Part shown: one piece after another, positions 1-10,990 of the stretch
Position numbering within the stretch: position 1 is the stretch's first letter
How the letters are laid out: each line of letters starts with the position of its first letter
Assembly: GCA_028583415.1 (NCBI GenBank)
Contig: CM053269.1
Span: forward strand, 42,149,016-42,213,015
Origin: Protea cynaroides
Taxonomy: Eukaryota; Streptophyta; Magnoliopsida; Proteales; Proteaceae
DNA length: 64,000 nucleotides
Reading direction: 5' to 3'
Program-made: the position numbers and the translations under genes
The notes under the pieces: model-generated
Databases searched by the model: none
Seen by the model: only the letters and a program-made list of their open reading frames with translations
Told to the model about the DNA's origin: nothing

Positions 1-709
1 AGATGGTAGAATGAAAAACAGATTTGGCATACTATGTCTAAAAATGATTTTGAAAGTCTTCATCTTCCTCTGTCATGGAGCGTCTATTCCTCTTCCTCTG
101 TCAAGGGATTATGGAAAGAAATCAAACCAGGAACCATCTTTGGAGAAACGACGTCGCCTCTGTTGGAATGATTGTCGTTGCCGTCAAAGCCGTCTCTAGG
201 ACGAAGTTGCAGGTCTGCGTCTCTGTGCTTTACTTCCGTTCGTCAACGAGAAGAGTGTTTGAGGGTTTGATTTGGGATAGTTTTATAAAAGGAAACTAAA
301 TTACTTTTTTGACCCTTTATTTTAACACATGTTTTAAGTGTTTTGAGTAAAACACAACAAAAATAATTTTTGACCAAAAATCAAAAAGAGGTTGAGACCT
401 CTTTTTGAATTTTGACTTGTTTTTATTTTTATTTTTCATAAATAACACTCATAAATTATGCCAAACCCCTTCCAAACTATAAATTTGAACAAAAATCAAA
501 AACAAAAATGATACCAAACACAGCCTAAGGAGCACATTCCAAAATAAATAGTGTTCTCAAAATGTGTTCGTAACCTAGAAATGCAAGCCACACACAGCCT
601 AAAGTTTCTTTGACTGAATGTGGACAACCTGGGAATTTACCAATTGGTAGCACCAAAACAAAATTTTAACTGACTACTACTATAGTGCCTCAGCAAGTAA
701 TCAAAATAT
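1..709. other. Intergenic, AT-rich; possible MITE end
   Basis: No convincing gene. Short ORFs at 11-299 show no motif. Near 505-525 the text ataccaaacacagcc resembles the right end of small plant MITEs whose ends read GGCTGTGTTTGGTAT on the other strand, but no partner end is visible, so the assignment is tentative. The 5-bp target duplicate ttcac of the next element occupies 710-714. Confidence 0.4.
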
Positions 710-714
710 TTCAC

Positions 715-1101
715 TGTAAGAAAACTACAATCCATATGCATGTCAAAATGTAAAATAAGATTCAACATACCCGTAGTGTAGGGATCTGTTCCAGCCATTT
801 TTCATCCAACCGAGTCCTCTATCAATGCATTATTCAACATTTGCGTCTACTAACAAAAGAGAAGAGAGGAGGGAAGGGTTTCTATGCACTCACTATATTC
901 CCAGACAGAGAACATGATAGAGTTCTCAAATTTTCATCAATGAGCATAGGACCCTACCCATTAGTATTTATAGACCAACTGTCTCCTTCCATCAAGGATG
1001 GATGGTGATCTGGGTGCCACATGTCCCTTAGATCCGACATTCATAACTCTCCTAATGGGATACCATAAATGGATCAGTGGTATGTGGACCACCCACTCAC
1101 A
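715..1101 (-). repeat. Copia-1 3' LTR (left)
   Basis: 387 bp with TG/CA ends. It matches 7215-7470 over both flanks. It carries the TATA-like TATAAATA (minus strand, about 966-973) in a segment that the right LTR lacks. Confidence 0.92.
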
Positions 1102-1117
1102 TTCTTCCACTTGACCC
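1102..1117 (-). promoter_or_regulatory. Copia-1 polypurine tract
   Basis: Minus strand reads GGGTCAAGTGGAAGAA directly before the 3' LTR, as expected for the plus-strand primer. Confidence 0.75.
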
Positions 1118-1559
1118 ATATTGCCATCTGATAAGCCATTTTAGAGTTATAACTTAATGTATGACCATACATTAACTTTTGGATCTTTCCTTATGGATTT
1201 ATTCTTTATGTTCATAATAAAACTCTCAACCCATGAATCATGGTGGTACATGTCCATACATAAGAACATTGCCTTCCATGTATTACATTGAACTGTTCAT
1301 TTTAAGATAAACCTCAATTGTGATAGCCTACTTTATAGAATAAATTCAACAATAGATTCAAAATAAATTCAACAATAGATTCAAAGGTCAACTTTATTGC
1401 CTTGAAAATTTTATAGGCATCTGTCATTACAAAACTTTATGTATACAACTGAACAAATGACAGAAATTAACTTTATTTCGAGTAATCAAAACTTTATATC
1501 ACAATATCATAAATAAAACATTCAAATACCTAATGATTTACATAGTCCCATATGATTCA

Positions 1560-2220
1560 GGTGAACTACATGCACCTTGGGCGGAAACTCTTAGGTGAAA
1601 GGATCAACTATCATATCACCAGTGCCAATATGTTCTATCGAACGCGATGAACTCGAATGTCTTCTTTAACAACAAAGTACTTTTTTTCAATGTGTCTGCA
1701 GCGACTTACTGAGCATGTGTTGTTAGAGAAACGTATTGCTGCAGTATTATTACAGTAGATTCTTATAAGTCTTTCAATAAAACTTATGACCTTTAAATCT
1801 ATGATAAACTGCATCAACTATAATGCTTGAGAAACTGTTTTATAGCACATCACCACTTCTGCTTCAATAATAGAAGAGGCTGTCTTGGGTTTCTTTACGT
1901 TGTGCCAAGACACTACTCCTCTAACTAACAAAAATGAAGTCAGAAGTATACTTCTTTGTATCTCTATATTTAGCAAAATCAGAATCTGAATAACTGATTA
2001 GCTCTATTACATCAACATGTCTATATATGAGCATGTGATCCTTGGTGCCTTATAGGTACCTTAGTACTTTCTTTGCTGCTGTCCAATGTGACAAACCAGG
2101 GTTCTTTTAGAACCTACCTAATACTCTCACTGAAAATGAGATGTCAGGCCTGATACAGACCTAACTAAGCATACATAAAATTGCCTACTATTGATGCATA
2201 AGGGATATTTTGCATTGCCT
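1560..2220 (-). pseudogene. Copia-1 RNase H, stop-ridden
   Basis: Conceptual minus-strand translation shows a copia RNase H signature, ISYSDSDFAKYRDTKKYTS, near 2000-1945. Further on it shows IEHIGTGDMIVDPFT followed by PPKVHVVHLNHMG near 1635-1540, the typical C-terminus of copia polyproteins. Many in-frame stops and a frameshift mean no RNase H could be made. It follows the reverse transcriptase remnant. Confidence 0.75.
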
Positions 2221-2221
2221 G

Positions 2222-3166
2222 TTATTTTAGATTGGTCTTCGAACATTGCTCCAGACTAAGTTTATTGCTTTTAACAAGAGGTGCTACACTTAATGAACAT
2301 TGCTTCAACTTGAACCATTCCAAAACTTTATCAATATAACCTTTTCGGGATAGTCCTAAGGTCTTAAAAGACCTGTCCTTGTGAATCTCTATGCCTAAGA
2401 CATATGAGGCTTCACCTATATCATTCATGTCAAAGTTTTGGGTTAAGAAATGTTTAGTCTCATGTAGCATCCCTAGATCATCACTAGCTATAAGGATGTC
2501 ATCCACATATAACACTAGTATGGTGAACCAAGTTCCCTTAATCTTTATGTAAATACATTGATCAGCTCGATTCTCCACGAAACCATAGGAAGTAATCATG
2601 TTATAAAATTTCAAATACCACTGTCGGGAGGCTTGTTTCAATCCATATATAAATCTCTTAAGCTTACATACTAGATGACCTCATTTATCCAAAGTAAAAC
2701 ATTCAGGTTGATCCATGTATACCTCTTCAATCAGATCACCATTCAAAAATATTGTCTTGACATCCATCTGGTGCAACTCAAGATCATAGTGAGCCACCGG
2801 TGCCATGATGATCCTCAAAGAATCTTTTCCAGATATGAGCGAAAAGGTTTCTTTATAATCAATGTTAGCCTTCTGATTATAATCTTTTGCCATGAGTCGG
2901 GCCTTTTATCTTTCGATATTATCATGTGGGTCTCTTGTAGTTTTGAAAACCCATTTACACCCCATAGTGGAGATGCCCTTAGACAATTTTACAAGTTCCC
3001 ATACCTGATTCTTTGACATAAATTTTATTTCATCCTTCATGGCATCTTTCCATAAAATGGATTCTACACAACCCATAGCTTGTGAAAATGATGTCGGATC
3101 ATCATTTATTCCAATATCAGTTTCACAATCTTGGAGATATACTTCATAATCTGAAGGGATTGTCAA
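2222..3166 (-). pseudogene. Copia-1 reverse transcriptase, frameshifted
   Basis: The copia RT lies in three pieces on the minus strand. 3166-2906 gives the N-terminal region with WELVKLSKGISTMGCKWVFK. 2893-2681 gives KTIFLNGDL.EEVYMDQPE. 2641-2222 gives QASRQWYLKF and the catalytic motif LYVDDILIASDD, followed by the LGIEIHKDRS block. The pieces overlap in different frames or are separated by stops, so the domain is dead. The block order and the YVDD box identify the family; the exact copia lineage is not assigned. Confidence 0.88.
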
Positions 3167-3627
3167 TTTTCTCTCTCTTGGGGAGATCCTTAAAACTTAT
3201 GGCTCATTGTTGGTTTCCTTATTCTGGACCACAGGTTCAGCGACAACTAGTTCCTGATGTGGTGTATCTTGATGTGGTACTTCATCATGAGTTTGTGGTG
3301 TCTCATGACACAAATACCACTGGCAAAGGGATAAAACCCTAACCATCAGATGTAAAAGGTATTGTCGATACATCTTGTTCATTGAACTCAATTTTTTGAC
3401 CCTGTATACTCCCACTATTGTCACCATCCTTCAGAAACTTGGTAACTTTAGACTCTACAATGGTAAGACTGTATGAGGAACAATAAAACTTGTAACCCTT
3501 AGATCTTTCAGAATAGTCAATGAAATATTCACTGACTATTCTAGGGTCTAACTTCTGAAGATGTGGATCTTATATCGGCTTGACAACCCCATATGCGAGT
3601 ATGCTTCAAACTAGGTTTCCATCCATT

Positions 3628-4285
3628 CTACAACTCAAAAGGAGTTTTGGGAACTGATTTGGATGGTACCCTATTTAAGATATATACTGCTGTCTTAAGA
3701 GCTCCACTCCACAATTTCAGAGGTAGATTAGAGTCCTTAATTATACTCCTGACCATGTCCATAAGTGTACGATTCCTTCTTTCAGCAACGCCATTTTGAT
3801 CCGGAGATCCATGCATGGTATATTGTGGTACAATACCTTGCTCTTGAAGATATCATGCAAATGGGCCAGGTCTTGACCATATTCTGTGGTTCTACCATAG
3901 TATTCTCCACCTCTATCTGATCTCATGATCTTGATTACTTTTCAGTCTGTTTTTCTACTTCTATATTGAAGTTCTTAAAGGCTTCTTCTACCTCATCTTT
4001 ATAAACTAGAAGATAAAGATACATGAATCTTGAGTGGTCATCAATGAAAGAGGTAAAATATCTTTGACCATTTAGAAAGGGAGTGAAAAATAGTCCACAA
4101 ATATTTATGATTTCTAAATTCTCAGTTGCCCTTCTGGCACCTTTCTTGGTTTTGTTGGTCTGCTTTCCCTTGATGCAGTCCACACATAACTCTAAATTAG
4201 TGAAATCAAGAGTCTTAAGGATTCCATCATTTACTAATCTTTTGATTCTGTCACTGGATATGTGACCTAATCTAAGATACCACAA
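3628..4285 (-). pseudogene. Copia-1 integrase, frameshifted
   Basis: Minus 4285-3935 starts with the GAG-pre-integrase block WYLRLGHISSDRIKRLV and the Cys pair CVDCIKGK, then the integrase core FIDDHSRFMYLYLL. Minus 3926-3741 gives RSDRGGEYYG (second catalytic Asp region) and 3816-3628 gives SPDQNGVAERRNRTLMDMVR (catalytic Glu region). The three parts are in different frames. This is the classic copia integrase upstream of the RT. Confidence 0.88.
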
Positions 4286-5184
4286 CTAAGAGAAATTCTC
4301 ATTCACATTCATTTTCTTTATGCCAATATTGTTTACAGAGAGTAAACTACTTTCACATGTTGGATCTAGATTTAAGAAAAATAAACTATCAACCAAGGAA
4401 CTTGAACCGATGATTACATCGTTCTTAAAAATCTTTAATTCTATACCAGAAAAATTAAACACATAACCCAAAGGTGATAATATGAAAACAGAGATCAAAT
4501 TCTTTGCAAAGGATGAAACATAAAAGGTTTTTCCTAAATCTAACACATATCCGAATTGCAATATTAATCTATAGACACCTACAGCTTCCACTTGATATTT
4601 CATTCGGTTTCCTGAATGGATGTGTCTTTCAGTTTTTTTAGAAGTCTTGTCTGCAGAAAGCCTTGCAAGGTATTAGCCACATGGATTGTTAATACAGAAT
4701 CAATTCACCAGTTATTTGAATGAGAATTAACTAAATTTGATTCATAATAAACCAAAATTCTCTAAGCTGAGATGTCCCTCATATGTGTAATGTGGTCACA
4801 CACATCATCCTTACCATTTTTACTTAATGAGTTTGATTTTTCCATTAGAGTGCTTATTAACATCTTGTTTGAACTCACAAACTGAGCATCAATTGCCTTC
4901 ATGTAGTCAATGACATTCTTACATTCAAGAATTGATCATTTAATGCTCTTGTCGATATTGTTCATGACAAGTATCAGGCTCAAGTGGTTAGACCGCTCCC
5001 ACTTATCAGAATGAGCAATTTGCATTGGTGTACTGTAATTTATAAGAACATTGGGTTCTTCTACATGGAGTGTCATATCCAAATCCATGCACTCTAATAT
5101 TAAATAAATCTTTTGTTTCCAATCTAAATAATTTTTCCTAGTAAGCATTAGGAAACTAATATGGTTATAAAATGCAAATAACAA
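4286..5184 (-). pseudogene. Copia-1 gag and protease region remnants
   Basis: Minus 5184-4936 reads LTRKNYLDWKQKIYLILE, resembling the start of copia gag domains. Minus 4603-4286 resembles the post-protease stretch of copia polyproteins (LGKTFYVSSFAKNLISVFIL). I do not see an intact zinc knuckle or the D-S/T-G-A protease triad, so the stretch between is deleted or too decayed. Assignment rests mainly on position. Confidence 0.6.
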
Positions 5185-5639
5185 AAAGAAAGTTTAGATT
5201 TATTGGCGTACAACTTTATACTGATATCAACTCACGTTAATAATCAGTCACACTCTAAAATTTATTATAATCTACCTGTGGGCGGCTAAACTTATAATCA
5301 ATTTTAGTATGCGAAACTTTACACTAAGTTGATTGATATCAAACTTAAGTGACAGACTGATGTATCCTACAAAATTATCCTGTGGGCTAAGATTATAGTT
5401 TACATCTATTTAGGCCTGTATTAATAAGACTAGAATGCTACACTACAATTCAGAAAGTTGTTCTACATCTGTAGACAGAAGAAGGCTCATTCTATCTTGT
5501 AGTTTCACATTTTATCTTATTCCATCTTTTCACAAAAGAAAAGAATATTTTCATGTGGGGATAATATCTAGTCTCAATGTAAAAGATGTAATTTTCTTAT
5601 GCCTACCAATAGAAAGGTATTTCAATCTTTTATGAGATC

Positions 5640-5932
5640 TTTAAATAAGCACTTATAAGTGTTAAAATAAATCTAGGTATTTTCTAGATTTTAATACAAA
5701 CTTTATTATAAAGGCATATTTGTTATCTATGACATCTTGAAAAATACACTTATATGTGTTAAAAATAAACGTAATGATTTTCTTGATTTTTAACACAACT
5801 TTATTATAAGGGCATTTTAGTCATTTATGGCATCCTTTAAACAACCATTCATAAGTGTTAACATAAGCCTAATAATCTTAAAGAACATAAGCCTAATAAT
5901 CTTAAAGAACATAAGCCTAATAATCTTAAAGA
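5640..5932. repeat. Two tandem repeats in the Copia-1 leader
   Basis: About 2.5 imperfect copies of a roughly 120-bp unit (acttataagtgttaa ... ctttattataagggcat) run from about 5640. They end in three perfect 24-bp copies of acataagcctaataatctta plus aaga at 5861-5884, 5885-5908 and 5909-5932. Confidence 0.85.
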
Positions 5933-5984
5933 GTTCCTAATGGCTTATCCTTTATTTTATTTAACACTGACTTTTAACGGTGTT

Positions 5985-6330
5985 TGTTACTATCACTAAA
6001 ACAGTGGCAAAAAAAACCTCACTGTATTCGTATATTTAGTGGCGTTTATTCTATAATGTCACTAAACAGTAAGATAAACCTTCCGTTATATATTTGTATA
6101 GGCGTTCTATCTGTAAATGTCTCCAAACAGTGCTTCATACAATCTGTTATGTATATAGATACAGTGACATTCTGTCTGTAAATGCCACTAAATAAAACAG
6201 GATTTTTAGAGACGTTTAGAACACACTGTCATAATAAATACAGTCAATATTTTGACTTTTAGCGACGCTCAGAAAGAACTGTCATAAAAAGTGCATTCAC
6301 TTATACAATGACGTTCGGTTCATAACACCA
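5985..6330. repeat. Imperfect ~60-bp tandem repeat
   Basis: Recurring blocks of the form gtggcgtttattctat ... gtcactaaacagt, found 5-6 times at about 60-bp spacing. Such GTGGCG/GCGAC-rich arrays are typical of subterminal regions of CACTA or Mutator elements, but I see no matching terminal repeats here. Confidence 0.6.
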
Positions 6331-6904
6331 ATATGGTGATATATAATAAACACAATTTAAAAAAGTTAAATGTCACCAACTGAATAACCGAATCATCTGG
6401 TTTAAATGGTTCTTGGTCAGACCGAAACAAACCGAACCTAAACTGTTCGTAGGGTCCAACCAATCCGACATGACAAGCCGGGTCCATATACAGGTCGACC
6501 CATATAAAACTGAAGACGGGTCTGGGGTTAACCCATGTACTGTTTCCGGTCGGGTTATGGGTAAGGCTATTTGAAGTCCATGTTGGATCATGGGTAGACC
6601 CGAGTAGAAAACAAGCGACCCAAACCGGGTTTAAGTTAATTCGCTTATTTGAACCGGATTGAACCTAGACCACTTAAAACCATAATTCCCTTTTGGATTT
6701 AGGCAAAGATTCCTTTTAATTTACAATTTATGCCATCATATTCTTTTCTCAGTTTTAACAGTGAATATCGAATCCGCAACGGCGCACGGACAAGCCGAAG
6801 TATTCGGCATTCTTCAGAGATTCAGGCGAATATGCCGGCAGATGTTGCAACCAACTGAATCGGCCGGTCAAAAGGGAGAAGGGGATATAAAAATCCACAA
6901 CATT

Positions 6905-7115
6905 CTCTGCGTTTGGCTTGCGGCAGCCTGCTAGCCGCGCATGGCCGCAGCAGGCTGGCCCCCTTGAGGGCTGGCCTGCTAAGCCTAGCGTAGCTGGCAG
7001 AGCTGCTGCAGCTAGCCCCCTTATGTCTATGGGTGCACGCCTGCTGGCCTGCCGGCCTGTAGGCTGGCAGCCATGCGAGAGTGTGCACCCGCGGCTAACT
7101 GAGAGGATGTTGGCC
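6905..7115. other. GC-rich patch in the Copia-1 leader
   Basis: About 210 bp clearly richer in G+C than its surroundings, with repeated self-complementary words such as ggcctgct, ctggc and gccagc. It sits within a minus-strand open stretch (7198-6755) of low-complexity composition that matches no family I recognise. It could be a captured fragment or an RNA-structured leader. Confidence 0.45.
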
Positions 7116-7201
7116 GGCGTAATCATATAATAACAATTATTTTTATTAAAATCGATGCTCCACAGCATCCGGTCATGGTGGCCAGGTGGCGGAAACACTG
7201 T

Positions 7202-7211
7202 TCTGATACCA
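7202..7211 (-). promoter_or_regulatory. Copia-1 primer-binding site
   Basis: Minus strand reads TGGTATCAGA, complementary to the 3' end of initiator tRNA-Met. It lies three bases inside the right LTR. Confidence 0.85.
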
Positions 7212-7214
7212 TAA

Positions 7215-7470
7215 TGTAAGAAAACAACAATCCATATACATGTTAATATGCCGAATAAGATTCAATATATCCATAGTGTAGGGATCTATTCCAGCTATTT
7301 TCTGTCCAATCGAGTCCTCTACCAATGCACTTGCGTCTATTAAAAAAAGAGAAATGAGGAGGGAAGGGTTTTTATGCACTCACTGTAACATATCCATTAG
7401 ATTCGACATTCATAACTTTCCTGATAGGATACCATAAACAGAACAGTGGCATGTGGGCTACTCACTCACA
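7215..7470 (-). repeat. Copia-1 5' LTR (right), internally deleted
   Basis: 256 bp, the same ends as the left LTR but missing about 130 bp that include the TATA-like motif. For a minus-strand element this is the promoter LTR, so the element is probably transcriptionally dead. Confidence 0.9.
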
Positions 7471-7475
7471 TTCAC

Positions 7476-8250
7476 AACTTACTAGATAAGAGTATCGATT
7501 GTTTCATATTTGATAGCATGAATAGAAACTGACTGTAAATAGCTCAGAACATGGCACAGTACTACAAGCAGATCAACTGTAAGCAAGTCAAATTTCTACA
7601 CAAGTATATTTTAATGATATTTTGAGTTTTAAGGTGATGAAACTTGTGGTACTACTTTGGTTAAGCTGCAGTTCTACTAAATTTTCATGTCCATTTCAGG
7701 TTTGTCGAACCATGTTTGTTCATAAACCACTGGAGGATGCCATTCATCCAACATGCGATTTACACCTCATTTACGTCACAGCCTCAAGATCAAGATGTAG
7801 TTTCCTGTTCTAGGCTTAAAAGTAGGAAACAGATTTCTCTTGCATACTTGAATTCCCTGCTATTTTAAAACCAACAGGTAGTCCAGTAGTAGACCAGCCT
7901 ACATCAATGCATCAATGCTCCATGTCTGAGATTGGGGTTAGGGTTCACAAGCTACTAATTAGGACAAGCAATTCAAGTTCTTCACCGAAACTTCAACTCC
8001 CTTTTCCAGTTTTAAGTCTTAAAGACATTTATTCAATGGGCATGCAGCTTATAACTGCTGAAGATAATTGTACTCTCTAATATAAAAAGTATGACGATGG
8101 TAAGAAATTGAAATAGTGAAAACTAACACCTCCAACAGGCAAGAAAATAAATTCACATCAAGTCCAAACTGCATTACACTCACATCCACTAGAACCATGA
8201 TAGAATAACTTAAGTTGGATATTCTTCGTTTCTCATATTATAAGCCATCC
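7476..8250. other. 3' flank of dioxygenase copy A, no gene
   Basis: No coding signal is seen. From about 7660 it is collinear with 54395-54978. Being conserved in both copies downstream of the dioxygenase stop, part of it may be 3' UTR, but no clear polyadenylation context decides this. Confidence 0.5.
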
Positions 8251-10621
8251 TTACTGCAAAGAGTTTGTGACCCTGAGACGCTCTTGCAAGTAGTCCCCGG
8301 TGCGTTATGGGAGGAAACCTGCAATTACAGCAGAAACTTATCATAGTTCTAAACAGAAAGCCATGTTTACAAAGAGATCAATTAAGCACCTTTTCTTGAA
8401 TCAGAAGAGGCTACTCTGTCTATTCAGGAAGCAAGATAATTGGCTTTGATATCTTGATTATGAATGGTTTCCATTTTATGGCTATGCACACTGAAGGATC
8501 TTCAACAACAAATCTATTAACTCAATAGTTAGATTCTAATAATCCGAACGATCTTTTTGCATTATATATAATATAAACATCGTAACAATGGTGGACCTCA
8601 GTTCCGCTGTACATGCAAGAAAGAACTAGGTGATATGATCAAATGGTGAACCTCAATCAAATGGTGGATCTCAGCTCTGCTATATGTGCACTAGAAATAG
8701 AGCACAGAGATAAGACATATACCTTTTGCTGTAGATTGATTTTCTATCGTTTTTTGTAGCTTTGAATACTTTGATTATGTCAAGTTTCCAACTCAAAAGT
8801 TCGAACTAGTAAGTGGAGGGACTCTCCATATATAAGACCACAAGATTTCAATCTCATTAGCAATGTAGGACTATTCCCAATATATTAGAGTCTTCCACAG
8901 TTTGTCGGGAATCCCTTTACTTCTCTCTACTAATGGGAACAGGAAAGGAAAAATAACCGTGACTACGAGACCCTAACCATTGGTATATATAATACCACTC
9001 CATCCTTAGACCAATCCTACAGTGGACTAGATTGGTCCATCTCTAATCATACTTAAACTGGTCTACCTATAATTAAACTTTCACTGAACCAATTAACTGT
9101 GTAATTAATATAACACATAATAATATTCTTACAATGTATAGACATACCTAGGTGGGGATTCCTCAATGCAACAACTTTTCAAGCATTCCACCATGCAATC
9201 ATGATTTGGTTTCTAAGAAGAAGGCCACCGGCAATAGTGCACTCCAACATTTTAAGGAATCAGAACTCTTTCATTGATGAAAGAAAACTATCATACAAAT
9301 AATTAAAATAATAAGAAATCATTCTTTCAAATTCATGTCACTTCAAAAGAAAAATTGCAACCAAAACTACTACCATTGATAGAGAAGTAGAGTTATAGAG
9401 CGGTATTTGATGATGTGACCCGATTAAAAATTACTTATCTGCACTGGATCAAGTAATCCTGTGTCAACTCAACATACAGTAAGATAGCTTCGAATACTCG
9501 AGGCTCCCACTTTTACGAAAGTACTCGTATCAGACATGACATCACATGGGTATGGTTGTGGATATGTGGTGGTACCCCAAAATCTCCCCCTCCTCACCCG
9601 TGTTCTTCTGTGGGAAGTTTTGGGAAGGAGTGTGAACCCATTATTTAGATAAATATATTACAGAGGGCTATTTATCAAGTTCACACCCTTTTAACTTTCC
9701 TAGTCATAGACTTTAGTAAGCCATTACATTTAGAACTCTTATCGTCATGTTGTAAGTTCATTAAATGCAGCATCTTAAGTTGCTAAACGAATTTACTTAT
9801 TTGGATAAAATAATGAATAAATTTAGACAATAAACTTCCTAAGTTCCTTAAAATTTTGATATAATAACTATGTTCCATGTTCCATTTACATGTACCCAGT
9901 TCGCATCTCCATAAATCCTTGGATTTAACAACCAGACAGATCTAAAACCCAATCACATGCATTTTGAAATGGCATCCAAATGGATGGAAGCTAGTAACAC
10001 AGTTGAAGACCATGCACATAACATTAATTAAGGGAGTGGAAACAACATCCTCCCTCAGTTGTCCGACAAGAAAAGCCAACCTTACCAGGTTGATTCTAAC
10101 CATCCAATTACAGAGCCTGTAGCTGGACCAGTTAACATAATGTATCGGCCCACAAAAACTAATCACATTAATAATTACTAACATCATTAAGAAATGGACT
10201 TTAGTACTGGAGATCCCACAGATCAAATTCTCAAAGCATCGGACAAGAACATGGGAGCTATTAGAGATAAAATTTCAAAGCAAAAAAAGAGAAGGGGGGT
10301 AAAAGGGATGCAGTGAATACAGAATAGCGTTCTTGTCCAACTGGTGTGACTCTGTGCAACGTTGAACTGCAAATGAAAGGAGCAGAGGAGAAATGAAAGG
10401 AGCAGAGGAGAAAAAAAAACATATCAAAACAGTATCTTCAACGAATTCAATTTATCAGTGACAAAGTTGCCAGACAAACAATAAAACTCACCCTACAAAG
10501 TGTATGAACTGAAACACTAAATAAGAGAAAGCAACAACATTTGTGTTCCAGAATGAATAATTACCGGAACAAACAGTTAGTCCACCTCTCCATCATATCA
10601 CCGATGTTAACAATGAAAGCC
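8251..10621 (-). pseudogene. 2OG-Fe(II) dioxygenase, C-terminal exons 8-11 (copy A)
   Basis: Four minus-strand exons recognised by family motifs and by comparison with copy B. Exon 8 is 10565-10621 (AFIVNIGDMMERWTNCLFR). Exon 9 is 10321-10366 (STLHRVTPVGQERYS: third iron ligand His and the 2-oxoglutarate-binding R-x-S). Exon 10 is 9148-9228 and exon 11 is 8251-8318. Damage: the exon 10 acceptor reads CCG instead of CAG, exon 10 has one extra base after the FFLE codons, and exon 11 has one extra base. Exons 1-7 are not adjacent. The separate minus-strand exons at 27418-39211 end in the phase that exon 8 needs, so this may be the displaced end of that gene, or a decayed paralogue. Confidence 0.85.
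8730..9133 (-). mobile_element. Solo-LTR-like insertion in intron 10 of copy A
   Basis: About 404 bp absent from copy B. On the minus strand it begins TGTAAGAATATT and ends AATCTACA (TG/CA) and contains GGGAATAGTCCTACATTGC, a word frequent in plant LTRs. A related stretch occurs at 10870-10990. No clear target duplication is seen, so the limits are provisional. It lies 14 bases from the exon 10 donor. Confidence 0.5.
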
Positions 10622-10869
10622 CTGTGAGATTCAATTTTGTGAATGAAACTTTCTGTTCGACAGAGTTGTAAAAGTGAATATCTTTATGAAATAAGGTAGT
10701 TATAATTTCTTCATAAACAAGAGGCAGTATGGTAGATATACATAATTGACACTAAGACCATAGGTTGAATACGAACAGCGGAAGTTATTGTTTAACCCTA
10801 GAATTTTGTGCCTCAGAGAAATGTGACAATTTTGCAATAGAAAGTGAAAAGCAAGTCATATTATTGATA

Positions 10870-10990
10870 AAGGCATGTTAAGTTTTCATCTCAAAAGTTT
10901 TAACTAGTAAGTAGAGAGACTCTCACATGTACAAGGCAATCTAGGTTCCAGTATTAAGCAATGTGGGACTAATCCCAACACTGAACCTAG
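10870..10990. repeat. LTR-like fragment related to 8730-9133
   Basis: Shares ctcaaaagtt..aactagtaagt.gag.gactctc and caatgtgggactaatccca with the insertion at 8800-8890, including spacing. Probably a truncated copy of the same LTR family. Confidence 0.5.

Larger units (their letters stand above)
715..7470 (-). mobile_element. Copia-1: Ty1/copia LTR retrotransposon, degenerate
   Basis: Complete-ended minus-strand element. Both LTRs begin tgtaag and end actcaca as read on the plus strand, and the element is bounded by the perfect 5-bp duplicate ttcac (710-714 and 7471-7475). The primer-binding site TGGTATCAGA (tRNA-iMet type) lies next to the right LTR and a purine-rich tract next to the left LTR, which fixes the minus orientation. 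Domains in minus order are gag (from 5184), protease/GAG-pre-integrase, integrase, reverse transcriptase and RNase H (to about 1560), the normal copia order. Every domain carries stops or frameshifts. The leader between PBS and gag is about 2 kb and holds unrelated tandem repeats and a GC-rich patch, so it has probably taken additional insertions. Confidence 0.93.
7660..10745. repeat. Duplicated block, copy A
   Basis: Collinear with 54395-56935 plus 63735-63808. Shared landmarks include gcagttctactaaatttt (7668 and 54401), aaccaccagacagatct-type text near 9930 and 56220, and gtaaaagtgaatatcttt (10670 and 63739). The block contains the last four exons of a 2OG dioxygenase gene and its 3' flank. 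Copy A carries an extra LTR-like insertion (8730-9133). Confidence 0.9.

Noticed and set aside
7535..8250. Host gene downstream of dioxygenase copy A
   Set aside because: Short ORF at 7622-7813 is not kept open in copy B, so it is not coding.
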